Positions 26,895 through 36,064 of a DNA stretch of 38,292 bases are shown piece after piece. The stretch is from Caldilineaceae bacterium. GTDB taxonomy: Bacteria; Chloroflexota; Anaerolineae; Caldilineales; Caldilineaceae. Numbering within the stretch: the stretch's first letter is position 1; every line of letters starts with the position of its first letter. The stretch lies in contig JAJDZJ010000222.1 in the NCBI GenBank assembly GCA_022824685.1, forward strand, positions 1-38,292. Direction: 5' to 3'. The notes under the pieces are model-generated. The model did not search any database. It was not told the DNA's origin and saw only the letters and a list, made by a program, of their open reading frames with translations. The position numbers and the translations under genes were made by a program.

Positions 26895-27149
26895 TTACCG
26901 GCACTTGAATCCCGCTCGATAAACGCCATGATTCTCTTGTCGTTTGATACGACACTTCAAATAGGGAAGAAGGTGCTCGTTGAGATTGCCTCGTATCGGA
27001 TAGCGGTCCTCTTGTTTCAGAGCTTTTTCAATCGGCTCTATAGTTACTTCAACCATCTCGCCGGACATGAATGGCAAACCGACGGCAGTGAGAGTTCCAT
27101 TCACCGCTAAGTCTGCACTGGTATTGAATGTTGCCTTACTGCTGACCAC
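26895..27149 (-). CDS. Small protein resembling swapped-hairpin antitoxins
   Basis: This 84-residue frame starts with GTG 27149. Its first half (NGTLTAVGLPFMSGEMVEVTIEP, later YPIRG) resembles a family of short antitoxin-like proteins common in cyanobacteria and Chloroflexota, which share an N-G-x-L-T start, a G-E-x-V-E-V strand and a YPLRG end. After YPIRG the sequence departs from what I would expect and is Lys/Arg-rich. It sits 70 bp upstream of the coiled-coil gene on the same strand. The ribosome site (AAAG) is weak. No toxin gene follows directly. Confidence 0.4.
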   Translation of the reverse strand: MVSSKATFNTSADLAVNGTLTAVGLPFMSGEMVEVTIEPIEKALKQEDRYPIRGNLNEHLLPYLKCRIKRQENHGVYRAGFKCR

Positions 27150-27347
27150 CTTTCTTTGGTCACGTGCGAGGACTAATGCTCAGTCGACGAGAACTTCACA
27201 ATAGTACTACATATGTTCTGATTCCCCTAGCGTCCCGGGAGACAGTATACGGCGTATTCCCCGCCACTCTATGGTAAAATACCCGCCAATCAGACCATAC
27301 ACCGCCACCGGAGGGGCGAAGCCGCACAAGCCCGGAGGAGTCTGAAG

Positions 27348-28334
27348 ATGAGCAGCACGCAGGAATTAACCTACATCGCAGCCATCACCGAGGCGCTCGA
27401 CGTGGAAATGGCACGCGACCCGGAGGTAATCATATTCGGCGAAGACGTTGCCGGGCCCTTCGGCGGCGCATTCAAAGTGACCAAGCCCCTGACCGATAAG
27501 TACCCGCCCGAACGCATCTTCAACACGCCCATGTGCGAGAACGCCTTTATCAGCATGGGCACAGGCATGGCACTGATGGGCATGCGCCCCGTAATCGAAA
27601 TGCAGTTCGCCGACTTTATCTCCAGCGGTTTCGACAGCATCGTCCAGTTCGCCGCCACCAACCACTATCGCTGGGGCGCGCCCGTGCCCTGGGTGATCCG
27701 GGCGCCGAGCGACGGCGGCCTGCGTTCCGGCCCCTTCCACAGCCAGAACCCGGAGGCCTGGTTTACACATTCACCCGGTCTCAAAGTCGTCGCCCCGGCC
27801 ACGGCGGCCGATGCCAAGGGCCTCCTGATCGCCTCCATCCGCGACAACAACCCTGTCATCTACATGGAGAGCAAGATCCTTTACCGGTCGGAGCGCGGCC
27901 CCGTACCCGCCGGCGACTACTCTGTGCCGATTGGCAAGGCCCACACGGCACGCGAGGGCGCCGACCTCTCAATTATCACCTACGGCGCCCAGGTACGCGA
28001 GGCCCAACGAGCCGCGCAGCAGCTCGCGGAAGAAGATATCGAAGCCGAAATCCTGGACCTGCGCACGCTCAAGCCGTTGGACAAAGACGCCATCCTCACC
28101 TGCGCCCGCAAAACCGGCAAGGTCCTGATCGTCCACAGCGCAACCGGAAACACCGGCGTCGGCGCCGAAGTGGCCGCGATGATCGCGCAAGATGCGTTCG
28201 AATGGCTCGACGCGCCCATCCAGCGGCTGACCGGGCTCGACGTTCCCGTTCCCTTCAGCCCCACGCTGGAAGACGCCTACCGTCCCAGCGCGGAAAAGAT
28301 CCACGCCCGCGCCGCTGAACTGGCGGCGTTCTGA
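27348..28334 (+). CDS. 2-oxo acid dehydrogenase E1 component, beta subunit
   Basis: This 328-residue protein is the beta subunit of a thiamine-diphosphate-dependent pyruvate, acetoin or branched-chain 2-oxo acid dehydrogenase. Family marks are the start TYIAAITEALDVEMARDPEV, the cofactor-side GEDVAGPFGGAFKVT, the FNTPMCENAFISMGTGMAL helix and the C-terminal transketolase domain (DLRTLKPLDKDAI). The length is normal. AGGAG lies upstream of the ATG. The E1-alpha subunit, which is normally the gene just before it, and the E2/E3 genes are absent from the window, so it must pair with a subunit encoded elsewhere. The Nudix gene starts two bases after its stop. Confidence 0.92.
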   Translation: MSSTQELTYIAAITEALDVEMARDPEVIIFGEDVAGPFGGAFKVTKPLTDKYPPERIFNTPMCENAFISMGTGMALMGMRPVIEMQFADFISSGFDSIVQFAATNHYRWGAPVPWVIRAPSDGGLRSGPFHSQNPEAWFTHSPGLKVVAPATAADAKGLLIASIRDNNPVIYMESKILYRSERGPVPAGDYSVPIGKAHTAREGADLSIITYGAQVREAQRAAQQLAEEDIEAEILDLRTLKPLDKDAILTCARKTGKVLIVHSATGNTGVGAEVAAMIAQDAFEWLDAPIQRLTGLDVPVPFSPTLEDAYRPSAEKIHARAAELAAF

Positions 28335-28336
28335 AC

Positions 28337-28996
28337 ATGGCCGACCTCAATCTGAAACTGGCGACGCTCTGCTATGTGCAACGACCCGGCCAGACCCTGA
28401 TGCTGCACCGGGTCAAACGAGCCAACGACTACCACGAGGGCAAGTGGAACGGACTCGGCGGAAAATTCGAGCCCGGTGAATCACCTGAGGAGTGTGTCGT
28501 GCGCGAGGTCTACGAGGAAAGCGGCCTCGTCTGCGCCCAACCCGCCCTGCGCGGCCAGATTACATTTCCCAACTTCGACGGCGAATCCGACTGGTATGTC
28601 TGGCTCTTCCTGGCCAGCAGGTGGACAGGCCAACTCCGCGACTCGGAAGAGGGCCGGCTGGCCTGGATCGATAACGACCGCCTGCTGGATCTGAACCTCT
28701 GGCCGGGTGACCGGATGTTCATCCCCTGGATGTTCGAGGACCGCTTCTTTTCGGCCAAATTCCTCTACGCCGACGGAGACTTCCTGGGCTATGACGTCAC
28801 CTTCTACGGAACGGACGGACGCATCGAACGCCAGAACTACCAGCACACCGAAGCCGTACCGGCGCCAGACTTTGTGCCGGTCTATCAGCCTGCGGACGAC
28901 ACCAGTTGCTGGCTGTGCGGCGGCCCGGTCAGCAAGCGCCACTGCAAAATCATCTGCCAGCAGTGCGGATTTACCCGCGACTGCAGCGATCCCTGA
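28337..28996 (+). CDS. Nudix hydrolase with C-terminal zinc ribbon
   Basis: This 219-residue protein has a full Nudix box at 42-65 (G-x5-E-x7-R-E-V-x-E-E-x-G-L, starting GGKFEPGESPEE), which binds Mg and cleaves nucleoside diphosphate-X bonds. It looks closest to 8-oxo-dGTP-type phosphohydrolases (LHRVKRANDYHEGKWNGLGG). A second region ends in a four-cysteine zinc ribbon: C191, C194, C207 and C210. Such a C-terminal ribbon is not usual in MutT-type enzymes and may bind nucleic acid or a partner. It starts two bases after the E1-beta stop, so the two are surely co-transcribed and probably coupled in translation. Confidence 0.85.
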   Translation: MADLNLKLATLCYVQRPGQTLMLHRVKRANDYHEGKWNGLGGKFEPGESPEECVVREVYEESGLVCAQPALRGQITFPNFDGESDWYVWLFLASRWTGQLRDSEEGRLAWIDNDRLLDLNLWPGDRMFIPWMFEDRFFSAKFLYADGDFLGYDVTFYGTDGRIERQNYQHTEAVPAPDFVPVYQPADDTSCWLCGGPVSKRHCKIICQQCGFTRDCSDP

Positions 28997-29082
28997 TCGC
29001 CGCGCCGCAGCATTCCCCGCCTGGCTGCCGCGGCTATGAGAAAGCGCGCCTGCACTGAAGCCGCCGGCTTGTACCTGCGCTC

Positions 29083-31110
29083 TTACCGCTGCGCAAGCGC
29101 CTCTTCGCCAGCGGCAAGAACCTCAAGTATTCTGTCCGTGTCATAGACGCAGCCGCCCCACGTGCCGCCGCTGACCGCCTGCAGCGCCGCCCACAGCCGC
29201 GTATCTCCAGGAAGCCGCGGATCCGCGGCCAGGTCAGGGTGTAGCGCCCTGCCGGCCAGCAGCTCCGCCCCCGCCTCCCGCCGCGCCGGCGCGCTGGACC
29301 CATTTCCGCCGGGCCCGCTTCCATTTGGACTCGCCCCGGTCACCAGATCCAGCTTGCCCTTTAGATTGACCGTGTCGACTTCAATCTGAATCGTATCCCC
29401 TTCGCGCACGCGCCCAATCGCCCCGCCCGCCAGCGCCTCCGGACCAATGTGACCGATGCACGCGCCCGTGCTGACGCCCGAGAATCGTGCATCGGTGATC
29501 AGCGCCACCTCCTTGCCGAAAGGCAGATAACGCAGCGCCGACGTCAGCTGGTACGTCTCCTCCATGCCGCTCCCCATCGGACCGCGCCCCATCAGGACGA
29601 TCACGTCTCCCGCCTGAATTGGCTTATCATGGTTGCCCTTGATCGCCGCGATTGCCTCACGCTCGCTCACAAAGACCCGCGCCGGCCCCGTCTTGCGGTA
29701 CACCCCGTCCTCGTCAACCACCGACGGGTCAATGGCCGTGCTCTTGATGACCGAGCCTTCAGGCGCCAGGTTTCCCATCGGGAACGTAACCGTGCTCGTC
29801 AACCCGCGCGCCGCCGCCGTCTTCGGGTCCATGATGACGTCATCCGGGTCAACGCCGTCAGCCGAATGCAGTCGCTCCCGTAGCCGGCTGCGCCGCTCGC
29901 TGCCCTCCCACTCATCCAGGAGTGGTCCCAACGCGCGTCCGTGGACCGTGAGCGCGTCCAGATGCAGAAGATTCAGCTCGCGTAGATGCAGCATCACCTC
30001 AGGCACGCCCCCAGCCAGAAATGCCTGCACCGTGGTATGCCCCTCCGGCCCGTTGGGCAGCACGTCGACCAGCCGCGGCACCTCTGCGTTCACCCGCTGC
30101 CAGTCGTCAACCGTCGGGCGCGGCAGCCCCGCGGCGTGCGCCACCGCCGGGATGTGCAGAAGCAAATTGGTTGATCCGCCAAACGCCGCGTGCACGACCA
30201 TCGCATTGTGAAGCGCCTTTTCGGTCAGGATGTCGGCGCTTGCGATTTCATTTTCGTGTAGTGATACCAAGGCCCGCGCAGACCGGTCCGCGGCTTCCCG
30301 CCAAATCGGCTGTCCCGATGGCGACAGCGCAGCGTGCATCAGCGTCAGTCCCAGCGCCTCGGCCACAACCTGGGCGGTCGCCGCCGTTCCCAGAAACTGG
30401 CAGCCGCCCCCGGGTGAGGCGCACGCCCGGCACCCCAGTTCAGCCGCCTCCTCCATCGTGATCTCACCGTGAGAGAACCGGGCGCCGATCGTCTGCACCT
30501 TGCCCGCGTCTTCGCCGTCGCTGGGCGGCAGGGTCACCCCGCCCGGCACGATCACAACCGGCAGCTCCCGCTGCGCAGACAGCGCGATCATCATCGCCGG
30601 CAGCCCCTTGTCGCAAGTGGCGACGCCCATGACCCCCTTTCGTGTAGGCAACGACCTGACCAGCCTACGTAATACGATCGCGGCGTCGTTACGGTAGGGC
30701 AACGAGTCCATCATGCCGGTCGTCCCCTGAGAGCGGCCGTCGCAAGGATCTGTGACAAAGCCGGCAAACGGCACCATGCCAAGCGCTTTAAGCCGCTTCG
30801 CCGCCGCCTCCATCAGCAGACCGACTTCCCAGTGGCCGGTGTGGTAGCCAAGCGCGATCGGTGTCCCGTCCGGGGCGCGGATTCCTCCTTGCGTACTCAG
30901 GATCAGAAACTCTGGATTGCGCAGGCGGCGTGGGCTCCATCCCATCCCCGCGTCCTGGGTTAGTCCGAATATGTCGCCGCTGGGCGCGTGGCGCAAATAC
31001 TCTTCGTCCAGAGGCAGGGAGCCTGTCGGCCCGGCTGCGTGGGTCTCAACCTCGAAAAGGCTGGTGTCATCATTGTCTACCGGTATGTGGCTGGAGTCAC
31101 TGGCTGCCAT
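29083..31110 (-). CDS. YjhG/YagF-type D-xylonate dehydratase (IlvD/EDD family)
   Basis: This 675-residue protein is an iron-sulfur sugar-acid dehydratase. From memory of E. coli YjhG it matches along its length, for example [48 protein letters not shown] and the end [16 protein letters not shown]. Likely cluster ligands are C123, C166 and C237. It converts D-xylonate to 2-dehydro-3-deoxy-pentonate. The ATG at 31110 is chosen for AAAGGA seven bases upstream. A Gly/Ser-rich insert ([10 protein letters not shown]) lies near the C-terminus. It is divergent from the methyltransferase and uronate-dehydrogenase-like genes and fits the lactonases in this window. Confidence 0.88.
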   Translation of the reverse strand: MAASDSSHIPVDNDDTSLFEVETHAAGPTGSLPLDEEYLRHAPSGDIFGLTQDAGMGWSPRRLRNPEFLILSTQGGIRAPDGTPIALGYHTGHWEVGLLMEAAAKRLKALGMVPFAGFVTDPCDGRSQGTTGMMDSLPYRNDAAIVLRRLVRSLPTRKGVMGVATCDKGLPAMMIALSAQRELPVVIVPGGVTLPPSDGEDAGKVQTIGARFSHGEITMEEAAELGCRACASPGGGCQFLGTAATAQVVAEALGLTLMHAALSPSGQPIWREAADRSARALVSLHENEIASADILTEKALHNAMVVHAAFGGSTNLLLHIPAVAHAAGLPRPTVDDWQRVNAEVPRLVDVLPNGPEGHTTVQAFLAGGVPEVMLHLRELNLLHLDALTVHGRALGPLLDEWEGSERRSRLRERLHSADGVDPDDVIMDPKTAAARGLTSTVTFPMGNLAPEGSVIKSTAIDPSVVDEDGVYRKTGPARVFVSEREAIAAIKGNHDKPIQAGDVIVLMGRGPMGSGMEETYQLTSALRYLPFGKEVALITDARFSGVSTGACIGHIGPEALAGGAIGRVREGDTIQIEVDTVNLKGKLDLVTGASPNGSGPGGNGSSAPARREAGAELLAGRALHPDLAADPRLPGDTRLWAALQAVSGGTWGGCVYDTDRILEVLAAGEEALAQR

Positions 31111-31247
31111 TGTCATTTCCTTTGCGAAGGGTCGTGCCTCGATCTGTCGGATCACATGGGCCTTTCTGCTTGCCCTTTATAGCATGGGCGGTTAAGATGG
31201 ACAACCACTGTGGAAGCCCATTTCTTGTAGTCATCCAGGCCTGCCTG

Positions 31248-32039
31248 ATGCTGAAATCGCCCCGTCAGGATGCCTTCGGCCTCCTGTTGACCCACCATCT
31301 CGCCGGTGAGCCCTGCGACGAGTTCATCGAGCGCGATGACGGCTATCTGATGGCAACCGACAATCTCGCCGCCTACTTTGCGCCCTATGACGAATGGCCT
31401 CCCCGCATGAGGCAGGCCATGAGCTTCGTGCGCGGACGCGTGCTCGATGTCGGTGTAGGGGCAGGTCGTTTTGCCCTGCACCTGCAGGAACAAGGCCACG
31501 AGGTGGTTGGGATCGATGTATCGCCCGGCGCGCTGGAGGTCTGCCGCAAGAGGGGCGTAAAGAATGTGCGCAGATTGCCCTTTCACCGGATCGATGCGTC
31601 GCTGGGCAGGTTCGATACTGTCCTGATGATGGGCAACAACTTCGGCCTGTTTGCGAACCCGCGCCGGGCGCGATGGATGCTGCGGCGATTGAAAAATCTG
31701 ACCAGCCGGAATGCCCGCATCGTGGCCGAATCGCTCGACGTCTACGGCACCGACAAGCCGGAGCACCTCGCCTATCACGCCCGCAACAGGCAAAACGGCA
31801 GGATGGCCGGCGAAATCCGCCTGCGCGTACGCTACCGCGATTTGATTGGCGACTGGTTCGACTATCTGATGGTTTCCCAACCGGAAATGCAGGAGATCGT
31901 AGAAGGAACAGGCTGGCGCGTCACCGATTTCATCGGCAGCGCCGGCGGCCAGTACGTTGGTGTAATCGAGAAAACGGGTTGGCCTGTGCCCAGTTCCCTG
32001 CAGCAGGAAGACCAGATTCCAATTGAGGGACAGAGATGA
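31248..32039 (+). CDS. Class I SAM-dependent methyltransferase
   Basis: This 263-residue protein has AdoMet motif I VLDVGVGAGR (65-74), acidic residue at the end of strand 2 (GHEVVGIDVS) and a plausible motif IV (FDTVLMMGNNFGL). The fold is a class I methyltransferase; the substrate is unknown. Two starts are possible, ATG 31248 and ATG 31197 (17 residues longer); the shorter is preferred because the protein-like sequence begins MLKSPRQDAFG, though its ribosome site is weak. Its stop overlaps the ATG of the next gene by four bases, so the pair is translated together. Confidence 0.8.
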   Translation: MLKSPRQDAFGLLLTHHLAGEPCDEFIERDDGYLMATDNLAAYFAPYDEWPPRMRQAMSFVRGRVLDVGVGAGRFALHLQEQGHEVVGIDVSPGALEVCRKRGVKNVRRLPFHRIDASLGRFDTVLMMGNNFGLFANPRRARWMLRRLKNLTSRNARIVAESLDVYGTDKPEHLAYHARNRQNGRMAGEIRLRVRYRDLIGDWFDYLMVSQPEMQEIVEGTGWRVTDFIGSAGGQYVGVIEKTGWPVPSSLQQEDQIPIEGQR

Positions 32040-32773
32040 CTCGCAAAATCCTGCTAACCGGCGCGGCCGGCAAGATCGGAAGCTACTTCCACAACACTTA
32101 TGCAGGCGAATATGAGTTCGTCCTGACCGATATCGCAGAGCCGGCCGATACCAAAGGCGCGCCCTTCACGCAGGCCGATCTGAGCGATTTCGACGCAGTC
32201 CGGCCCCTCTTCGACGGCATCGACACGGTCATTCATCTGGGCGCCGATCCAAGTATGGATGCTTCGTGGGAGAGCCTGCTGCCCAACAATGTGATCGCCG
32301 CTTACAATGTCTTCGAAGCGGCCCGCCAGGCCGGCTGCCGGCGAGTTGTTTTCGCCAGCAGCATCAACGCCGTTCTGGGCTACCCCCGCGATCAACAGGT
32401 CCACACCAGCCAGCCCGTCTACCCCATCAACCTCTACGGCGCAACCAAGTGCTGGGGCGAGGCGCTGGCCCGTTACTACTCGGCCGCGCACGGCCTTTCC
32501 TCACTCTGCCTGCGTTTCGGCGCTGTCCAGTACCGCGACTCGGAATGGATACACTGGGATCATGAGTACGTCGACATCATCCAGACGATGGAAGACAACG
32601 CCGGCCTGATCGCAGCCGCGGTCGAGGCCGGCGAAGACGTACTCTTTGGCAACTTCCACGGCATCTCAGACAATCAGTTCAAGCGGCTGGACATGACCGA
32701 CACCAAGGAGATCCTCAACTACGCACCCCAGGACGACGCATTCAAGATGGCGCGCCGGCGCGGCAACATTTGA
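32036..32773 (+). CDS. Uronate dehydrogenase-like NAD-dependent epimerase/dehydratase family protein
   Basis: This 245-residue extended short-chain dehydrogenase has the dinucleotide loop GAAGKIG (9-15) and the catalytic Ser (S108 or S109 in VVFASSINAV) and Y134-x3-K138 (LYGATKCW). The spacing and the IDTVIHLGA and NVFEAARQAG segments look much like bacterial uronate dehydrogenase, which oxidises glucuronate or galacturonate to the aldaro-lactone with NAD. The protein is slightly short for that enzyme (about 265). It overlaps the methyltransferase gene by four bases. A lactone product would suit the SMP-30 enzymes encoded nearby; other sugar substrates remain possible. Confidence 0.82.
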   Translation: MTRKILLTGAAGKIGSYFHNTYAGEYEFVLTDIAEPADTKGAPFTQADLSDFDAVRPLFDGIDTVIHLGADPSMDASWESLLPNNVIAAYNVFEAARQAGCRRVVFASSINAVLGYPRDQQVHTSQPVYPINLYGATKCWGEALARYYSAAHGLSSLCLRFGAVQYRDSEWIHWDHEYVDIIQTMEDNAGLIAAAVEAGEDVLFGNFHGISDNQFKRLDMTDTKEILNYAPQDDAFKMARRRGNI

Positions 32774-32806
32774 GGCCCTGCCGCACCGGTCGCCGCGCTT
32801 CGCTCC

Positions 32807-33028
32807 TCAGCCCAGCGCCTTCAGGTCCGCGTCGATTGCCTGCAATGTTTCCTGCGTAACGCCTGCCTCCACCGCCTCCGGGTAGTAGGAAATCTGCTGC
32901 AGTGTCATGTGCATGGCCATCGGCAGGTCGGGATGGGAGGATACGCCGGGCAAGTGCCTCTCCAGAACGGCCTTGGCCCCGTCGTCACTCAGAATATCCC
33001 GCAGGGTTGAATGAATGCTGTAGGACAT
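32807..33028 (-). CDS. Small helical protein of unknown function
   Basis: This 73-residue protein (MSYSIHSTLRDILSDDGAKA onward) looks all-helical: STLRDILSDDGAKAVLERHLPG, then MAMHMTLQQISYYP and QETLQAIDADLKAL. Similar short modules occur alone or at the C-terminus of some secreted sugar hydrolases and esterases, as I recall, but no function is known to me. AAGGAG lies nine bases before the ATG, and it begins 29 bp after the stop of the SMP-30 gene on the same strand, so it is likely co-transcribed with it. Confidence 0.65.
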   Translation of the reverse strand: MSYSIHSTLRDILSDDGAKAVLERHLPGVSSHPDLPMAMHMTLQQISYYPEAVEAGVTQETLQAIDADLKALG

Positions 33029-33057
33029 CGCGTGCTCTCCTTCAGTTGTTGTTGGTG

Positions 33058-34035
33058 TTATGGGTGCTGCGCGCCGGCGGTCTCAACGTATACCGCATAG
33101 AGCGACTGGCTCCCAGCCATAAAGAGCCGGTTCTTCAACGCGCCGCCGAAACACAGATTGGCGCAAATCTCAGGCAGATGTATCTGCCCAATGCGCGTGC
33201 CGTCGGGCGCATAGCAGTGAACGCCGTCAAACCCGGCGCCGGCCCACCCGGTCGCGGCCCAAAGGTTGCCGTCCACATCACAACGTATCCCATCGGCCAT
33301 ACCCGGATTCATGTCAACAAAGAGGCGCCCATTCTCCAGCCGGTTGTCCGACGTCACATCAAAAACGCGAATGTGCGAGGGACCGTCGGGATCGTGCGAG
33401 CGTCCTGTGTCCACAATATAGAGCAACTCCTCATCCGGCGAAAAACAGAGCCCGTTCGGCCGCAGAAAGTCATCCGCGACAATCGTCGCCTCTCCCGATT
33501 CCGTGTCGAGCCGGTAGACACGCGTGGGCAGCTCAGCCTCGGCAACTTCGCCTTCATAGTTGAGCATGATTCCATAGCCGGGGTCGGTGAACCAGACGCT
33601 CCCATCCGAATGAACGACAACATCGTTCGGCGAGTTGAGGGGCCTTCCTTCGAAGCTGTCCATCAACACGGTAATCGATCCGTCATGCTCCGTTCGAGTG
33701 ACTCTGCGGCCCGTATGCTCGCACGTTACAAGCCGCCCCTGTCGGTCGCGTGTGTTGCCGTTGCTGTGCTTCGCCGGGCTGCGAAATACGCTGACCTCGC
33801 CGCTCTCTTCGTTCCAGCGCAACATTCGATTGTTGGGGATGTCGCTCCAAATCAGGCAACGCGCATCCCCGAACCAGACTGGACCCTCCGCCCAGCGGCT
33901 GCCCGTGTAGAGTCGCTCCACCACGGCGTTTCCGATTCTGTACTTCGCAAATCGCTCATCCAACACCTCGACCGCCGGGTCCGGGTAACGCACGACGGTT
34001 CCGCTCCAATCCCGCTCTGCCAATGTCCTGGTCAT
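33058..34035 (-). CDS. SMP-30/gluconolactonase-family lactonase
   Basis: This 325-residue propeller lactonase is the second of its family in the window. Metal ligands are E50 (EGPVW), N194 (RPNGLCFSPDE) and D248 (MADGIRCD), with N137 (SPND) on the substrate side. It has a 30-residue N-terminal extension (YPDPAVEVLDERFAKYRIG) that is common in gluconolactonase-like proteins. GGAG lies eight bases before the ATG. It follows the SLC13-type transporter gene and precedes the small helical protein, all on one strand; the set may import and open sugar lactones or acids. Confidence 0.9.
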   Translation of the reverse strand: MTRTLAERDWSGTVVRYPDPAVEVLDERFAKYRIGNAVVERLYTGSRWAEGPVWFGDARCLIWSDIPNNRMLRWNEESGEVSVFRSPAKHSNGNTRDRQGRLVTCEHTGRRVTRTEHDGSITVLMDSFEGRPLNSPNDVVVHSDGSVWFTDPGYGIMLNYEGEVAEAELPTRVYRLDTESGEATIVADDFLRPNGLCFSPDEELLYIVDTGRSHDPDGPSHIRVFDVTSDNRLENGRLFVDMNPGMADGIRCDVDGNLWAATGWAGAGFDGVHCYAPDGTRIGQIHLPEICANLCFGGALKNRLFMAGSQSLYAVYVETAGAQHP

Positions 34036-34123
34036 CTGTTACGCTCCATTTGATTTGTCGGTGTTCCGCGGTTGCCCACCGCTTCCACCAATTGTCTCAG
34101 TGCAACCACCCTGGCCGCCATCC

Positions 34124-36064
34124 CTATAGCGGCCAGAAGAACGGGATCAGAACAGTCGCCAAAGCCCACATGATCAGCGTGAGCGGGATCCCGATCCGCA
34201 GATAGTCCCCAAAAGTGTAACCCCCGGCGCCCCGTACAATCGCGTTCGTCTGATACCCCATCGGCGTCATGAAACTGGCCGACGCGCCAAACGCGATCGT
34301 CATCAGCAGCGGTTGCGGATTCACCTGCAGCGTCGCCGCCATCGATAGCGCGATCGGCGTGAGCAGTACGGCCACCGCGTTGTTGCTGATCAACTGCGTC
34401 AGAAGGCTGGTGAAGAGATAGAAAAGAGAGATCATGACAACCGGGCTGACCTGGCCCGAGACCAGGATCAGCTGGTCCACCAGCAGTTGCGCCAGACCGG
34501 TCTTCTGCATCGCGATCCCCATCGGAATCGTGCCCGCCAGCAGCAGTAGAGTCGCCCCGTCAAGCGACGACATCGCCTCATCCGCACGCAGGCAACGCGT
34601 TGCCACCATCAGCGCCGCGCCGCCCAACGCCAGCACGACAATCGGAACTGCCGTCAGGCTGGCCAGCAGGATCACTGCTCCCATTATGATCAGCGCCAGG
34701 CGGTTCTTTGCCCGCCGCACGATCGCCGATTCCACCCCTTCAACCAGCAATAACTTGAACAGTTCGCTCACCGCGTGCAGTCCGTTCGCCGTCCCCTGCA
34801 AGAGCAACACGTCCCCGCTGTTAAGACGCGCCTGGCGCGGACCGACCCTGCGCTGTCCTCCCCGCCTCTGCACGCCCAACACGTGAACCTGGTGACTGTC
34901 CTCAAATTCCAACTGTTCCAACTGCCGTCCAATCGCCACCGAGTCCGGCAAAATGACCGCCTCGACGATCCGCGTGGCCGGCGCCCTGCCACCCGACCTG
35001 GAGGAAGGCGGCGGTACAGTCTGACCCGGCTCCATCCCAAACCCGGAGTAGGTCTCGATGAAGCGGGCGATCACCGGCGGCGCGCCGCAGAAGACCAGTA
35101 CGTCCCCCTCCTGTATACGCAATGACTCGGCATCATCTGCCTCAAACCGCCGCACCAATCCAAAGCGGGAAGGACGCGGTCGGCGGGCGCGGTGAGGGCT
35201 ACCGTCCCGCAGAAGCTCGAGCAGTTCAATTCGCTGGTTCGCTGAATCACCGTTGCTGTGAATCGCTCTGTGCAGGTGCGTCAGCCGCCGGTGGTGACGC
35301 TCCGACCTGCGCCGCGAAAACCGGACACCAGCCCTCTCGCTGAAAAGTTCGCCGACATTCTGGCCCAGCAGCGGGCTTGTCTTCTCCACGACAAGCTCGG
35401 CCACAAAGGGAGTGTGCTGGTGGCGGCCCTCGCCCAACGCCCCGGCCGGGGACCGGTCAGGCAACAGTTTCTGGCTGGTGAGTACAATGAAGATGCCGCC
35501 GGCAACCGTGAAAATCAGGCCGAGTGGCGTGAAAGTCAGAAAACTGAAGCCCGGCCCGCCCGCGCCACGGTAGAGGTCATCGACAAGGATATTGGTGCTG
35601 GTGCCCAGAAGTGTGATCGTGCCGCCCAAGACAGCAAAATAACTCAGTGGAATGAGCAGCTTGGACGGCTGAATTCTGAACCGCTGGCTCAGTGACAGTA
35701 CGACCGGCGCCATCATCACCACGACCGGCGTGTTGTTCATGATCGCGCTCGCCAGCGGAATCACGCCGCCCAGCAAAATGAGCAACCGCCGCGGACTGCC
35801 GCCCGAAAAGCGCGCCAGCCCAATCGTCACGATCTCCAACGCGCCAGTGCGAAGCAGGCCGCCGCTGATCACAAACATCGCTCCCACCGTCAACGTCGCG
35901 GTACTGGCAAAACCGGAAAGGGCCTCGCCGGTATCCAGAATGCCGGTCAACGCCAGCGCCGCGATCGCAAGTGCCGACGTCGTCTCCGTCGCCAGCCAGT
36001 CAGTGAGATATAGGTAGGTCGCCAACACAAGAATGACGACCAGCATAATCATGTCGGCAGTCAT
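34124..36064 (-). CDS. SLC13/DASS-type permease with cytoplasmic RCK_C-like domains
   Basis: This 646-residue membrane protein has two related membrane halves (about 5-200 and 455-646) carrying the helix-hairpin motifs STNILVD (156-162) and SNNAVAVLLTP, as in divalent anion:sodium symporters and ArsB-like carriers. Between them lie two TrkA-C/RCK_C-like domains, the second clear at VEAVILPDSVAIGRQLEQL to NSGDVLLLQG. The first is broken up by an odd Arg/His-rich stretch at 249-307. The ATG at 36064 begins a normal first helix; a GTG at 36106 would add a poor leader. It probably imports dicarboxylates, sulfate or sugar acids. Confidence 0.85.
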   Translation of the reverse strand: MTADMIMLVVILVLATYLYLTDWLATETTSALAIAALALTGILDTGEALSGFASTATLTVGAMFVISGGLLRTGALEIVTIGLARFSGGSPRRLLILLGGVIPLASAIMNNTPVVVMMAPVVLSLSQRFRIQPSKLLIPLSYFAVLGGTITLLGTSTNILVDDLYRGAGGPGFSFLTFTPLGLIFTVAGGIFIVLTSQKLLPDRSPAGALGEGRHQHTPFVAELVVEKTSPLLGQNVGELFSERAGVRFSRRRSERHHRRLTHLHRAIHSNGDSANQRIELLELLRDGSPHRARRPRPSRFGLVRRFEADDAESLRIQEGDVLVFCGAPPVIARFIETYSGFGMEPGQTVPPPSSRSGGRAPATRIVEAVILPDSVAIGRQLEQLEFEDSHQVHVLGVQRRGGQRRVGPRQARLNSGDVLLLQGTANGLHAVSELFKLLLVEGVESAIVRRAKNRLALIIMGAVILLASLTAVPIVVLALGGAALMVATRCLRADEAMSSLDGATLLLLAGTIPMGIAMQKTGLAQLLVDQLILVSGQVSPVVMISLFYLFTSLLTQLISNNAVAVLLTPIALSMAATLQVNPQPLLMTIAFGASASFMTPMGYQTNAIVRGAGGYTFGDYLRIGIPLTLIMWALATVLIPFFWPL

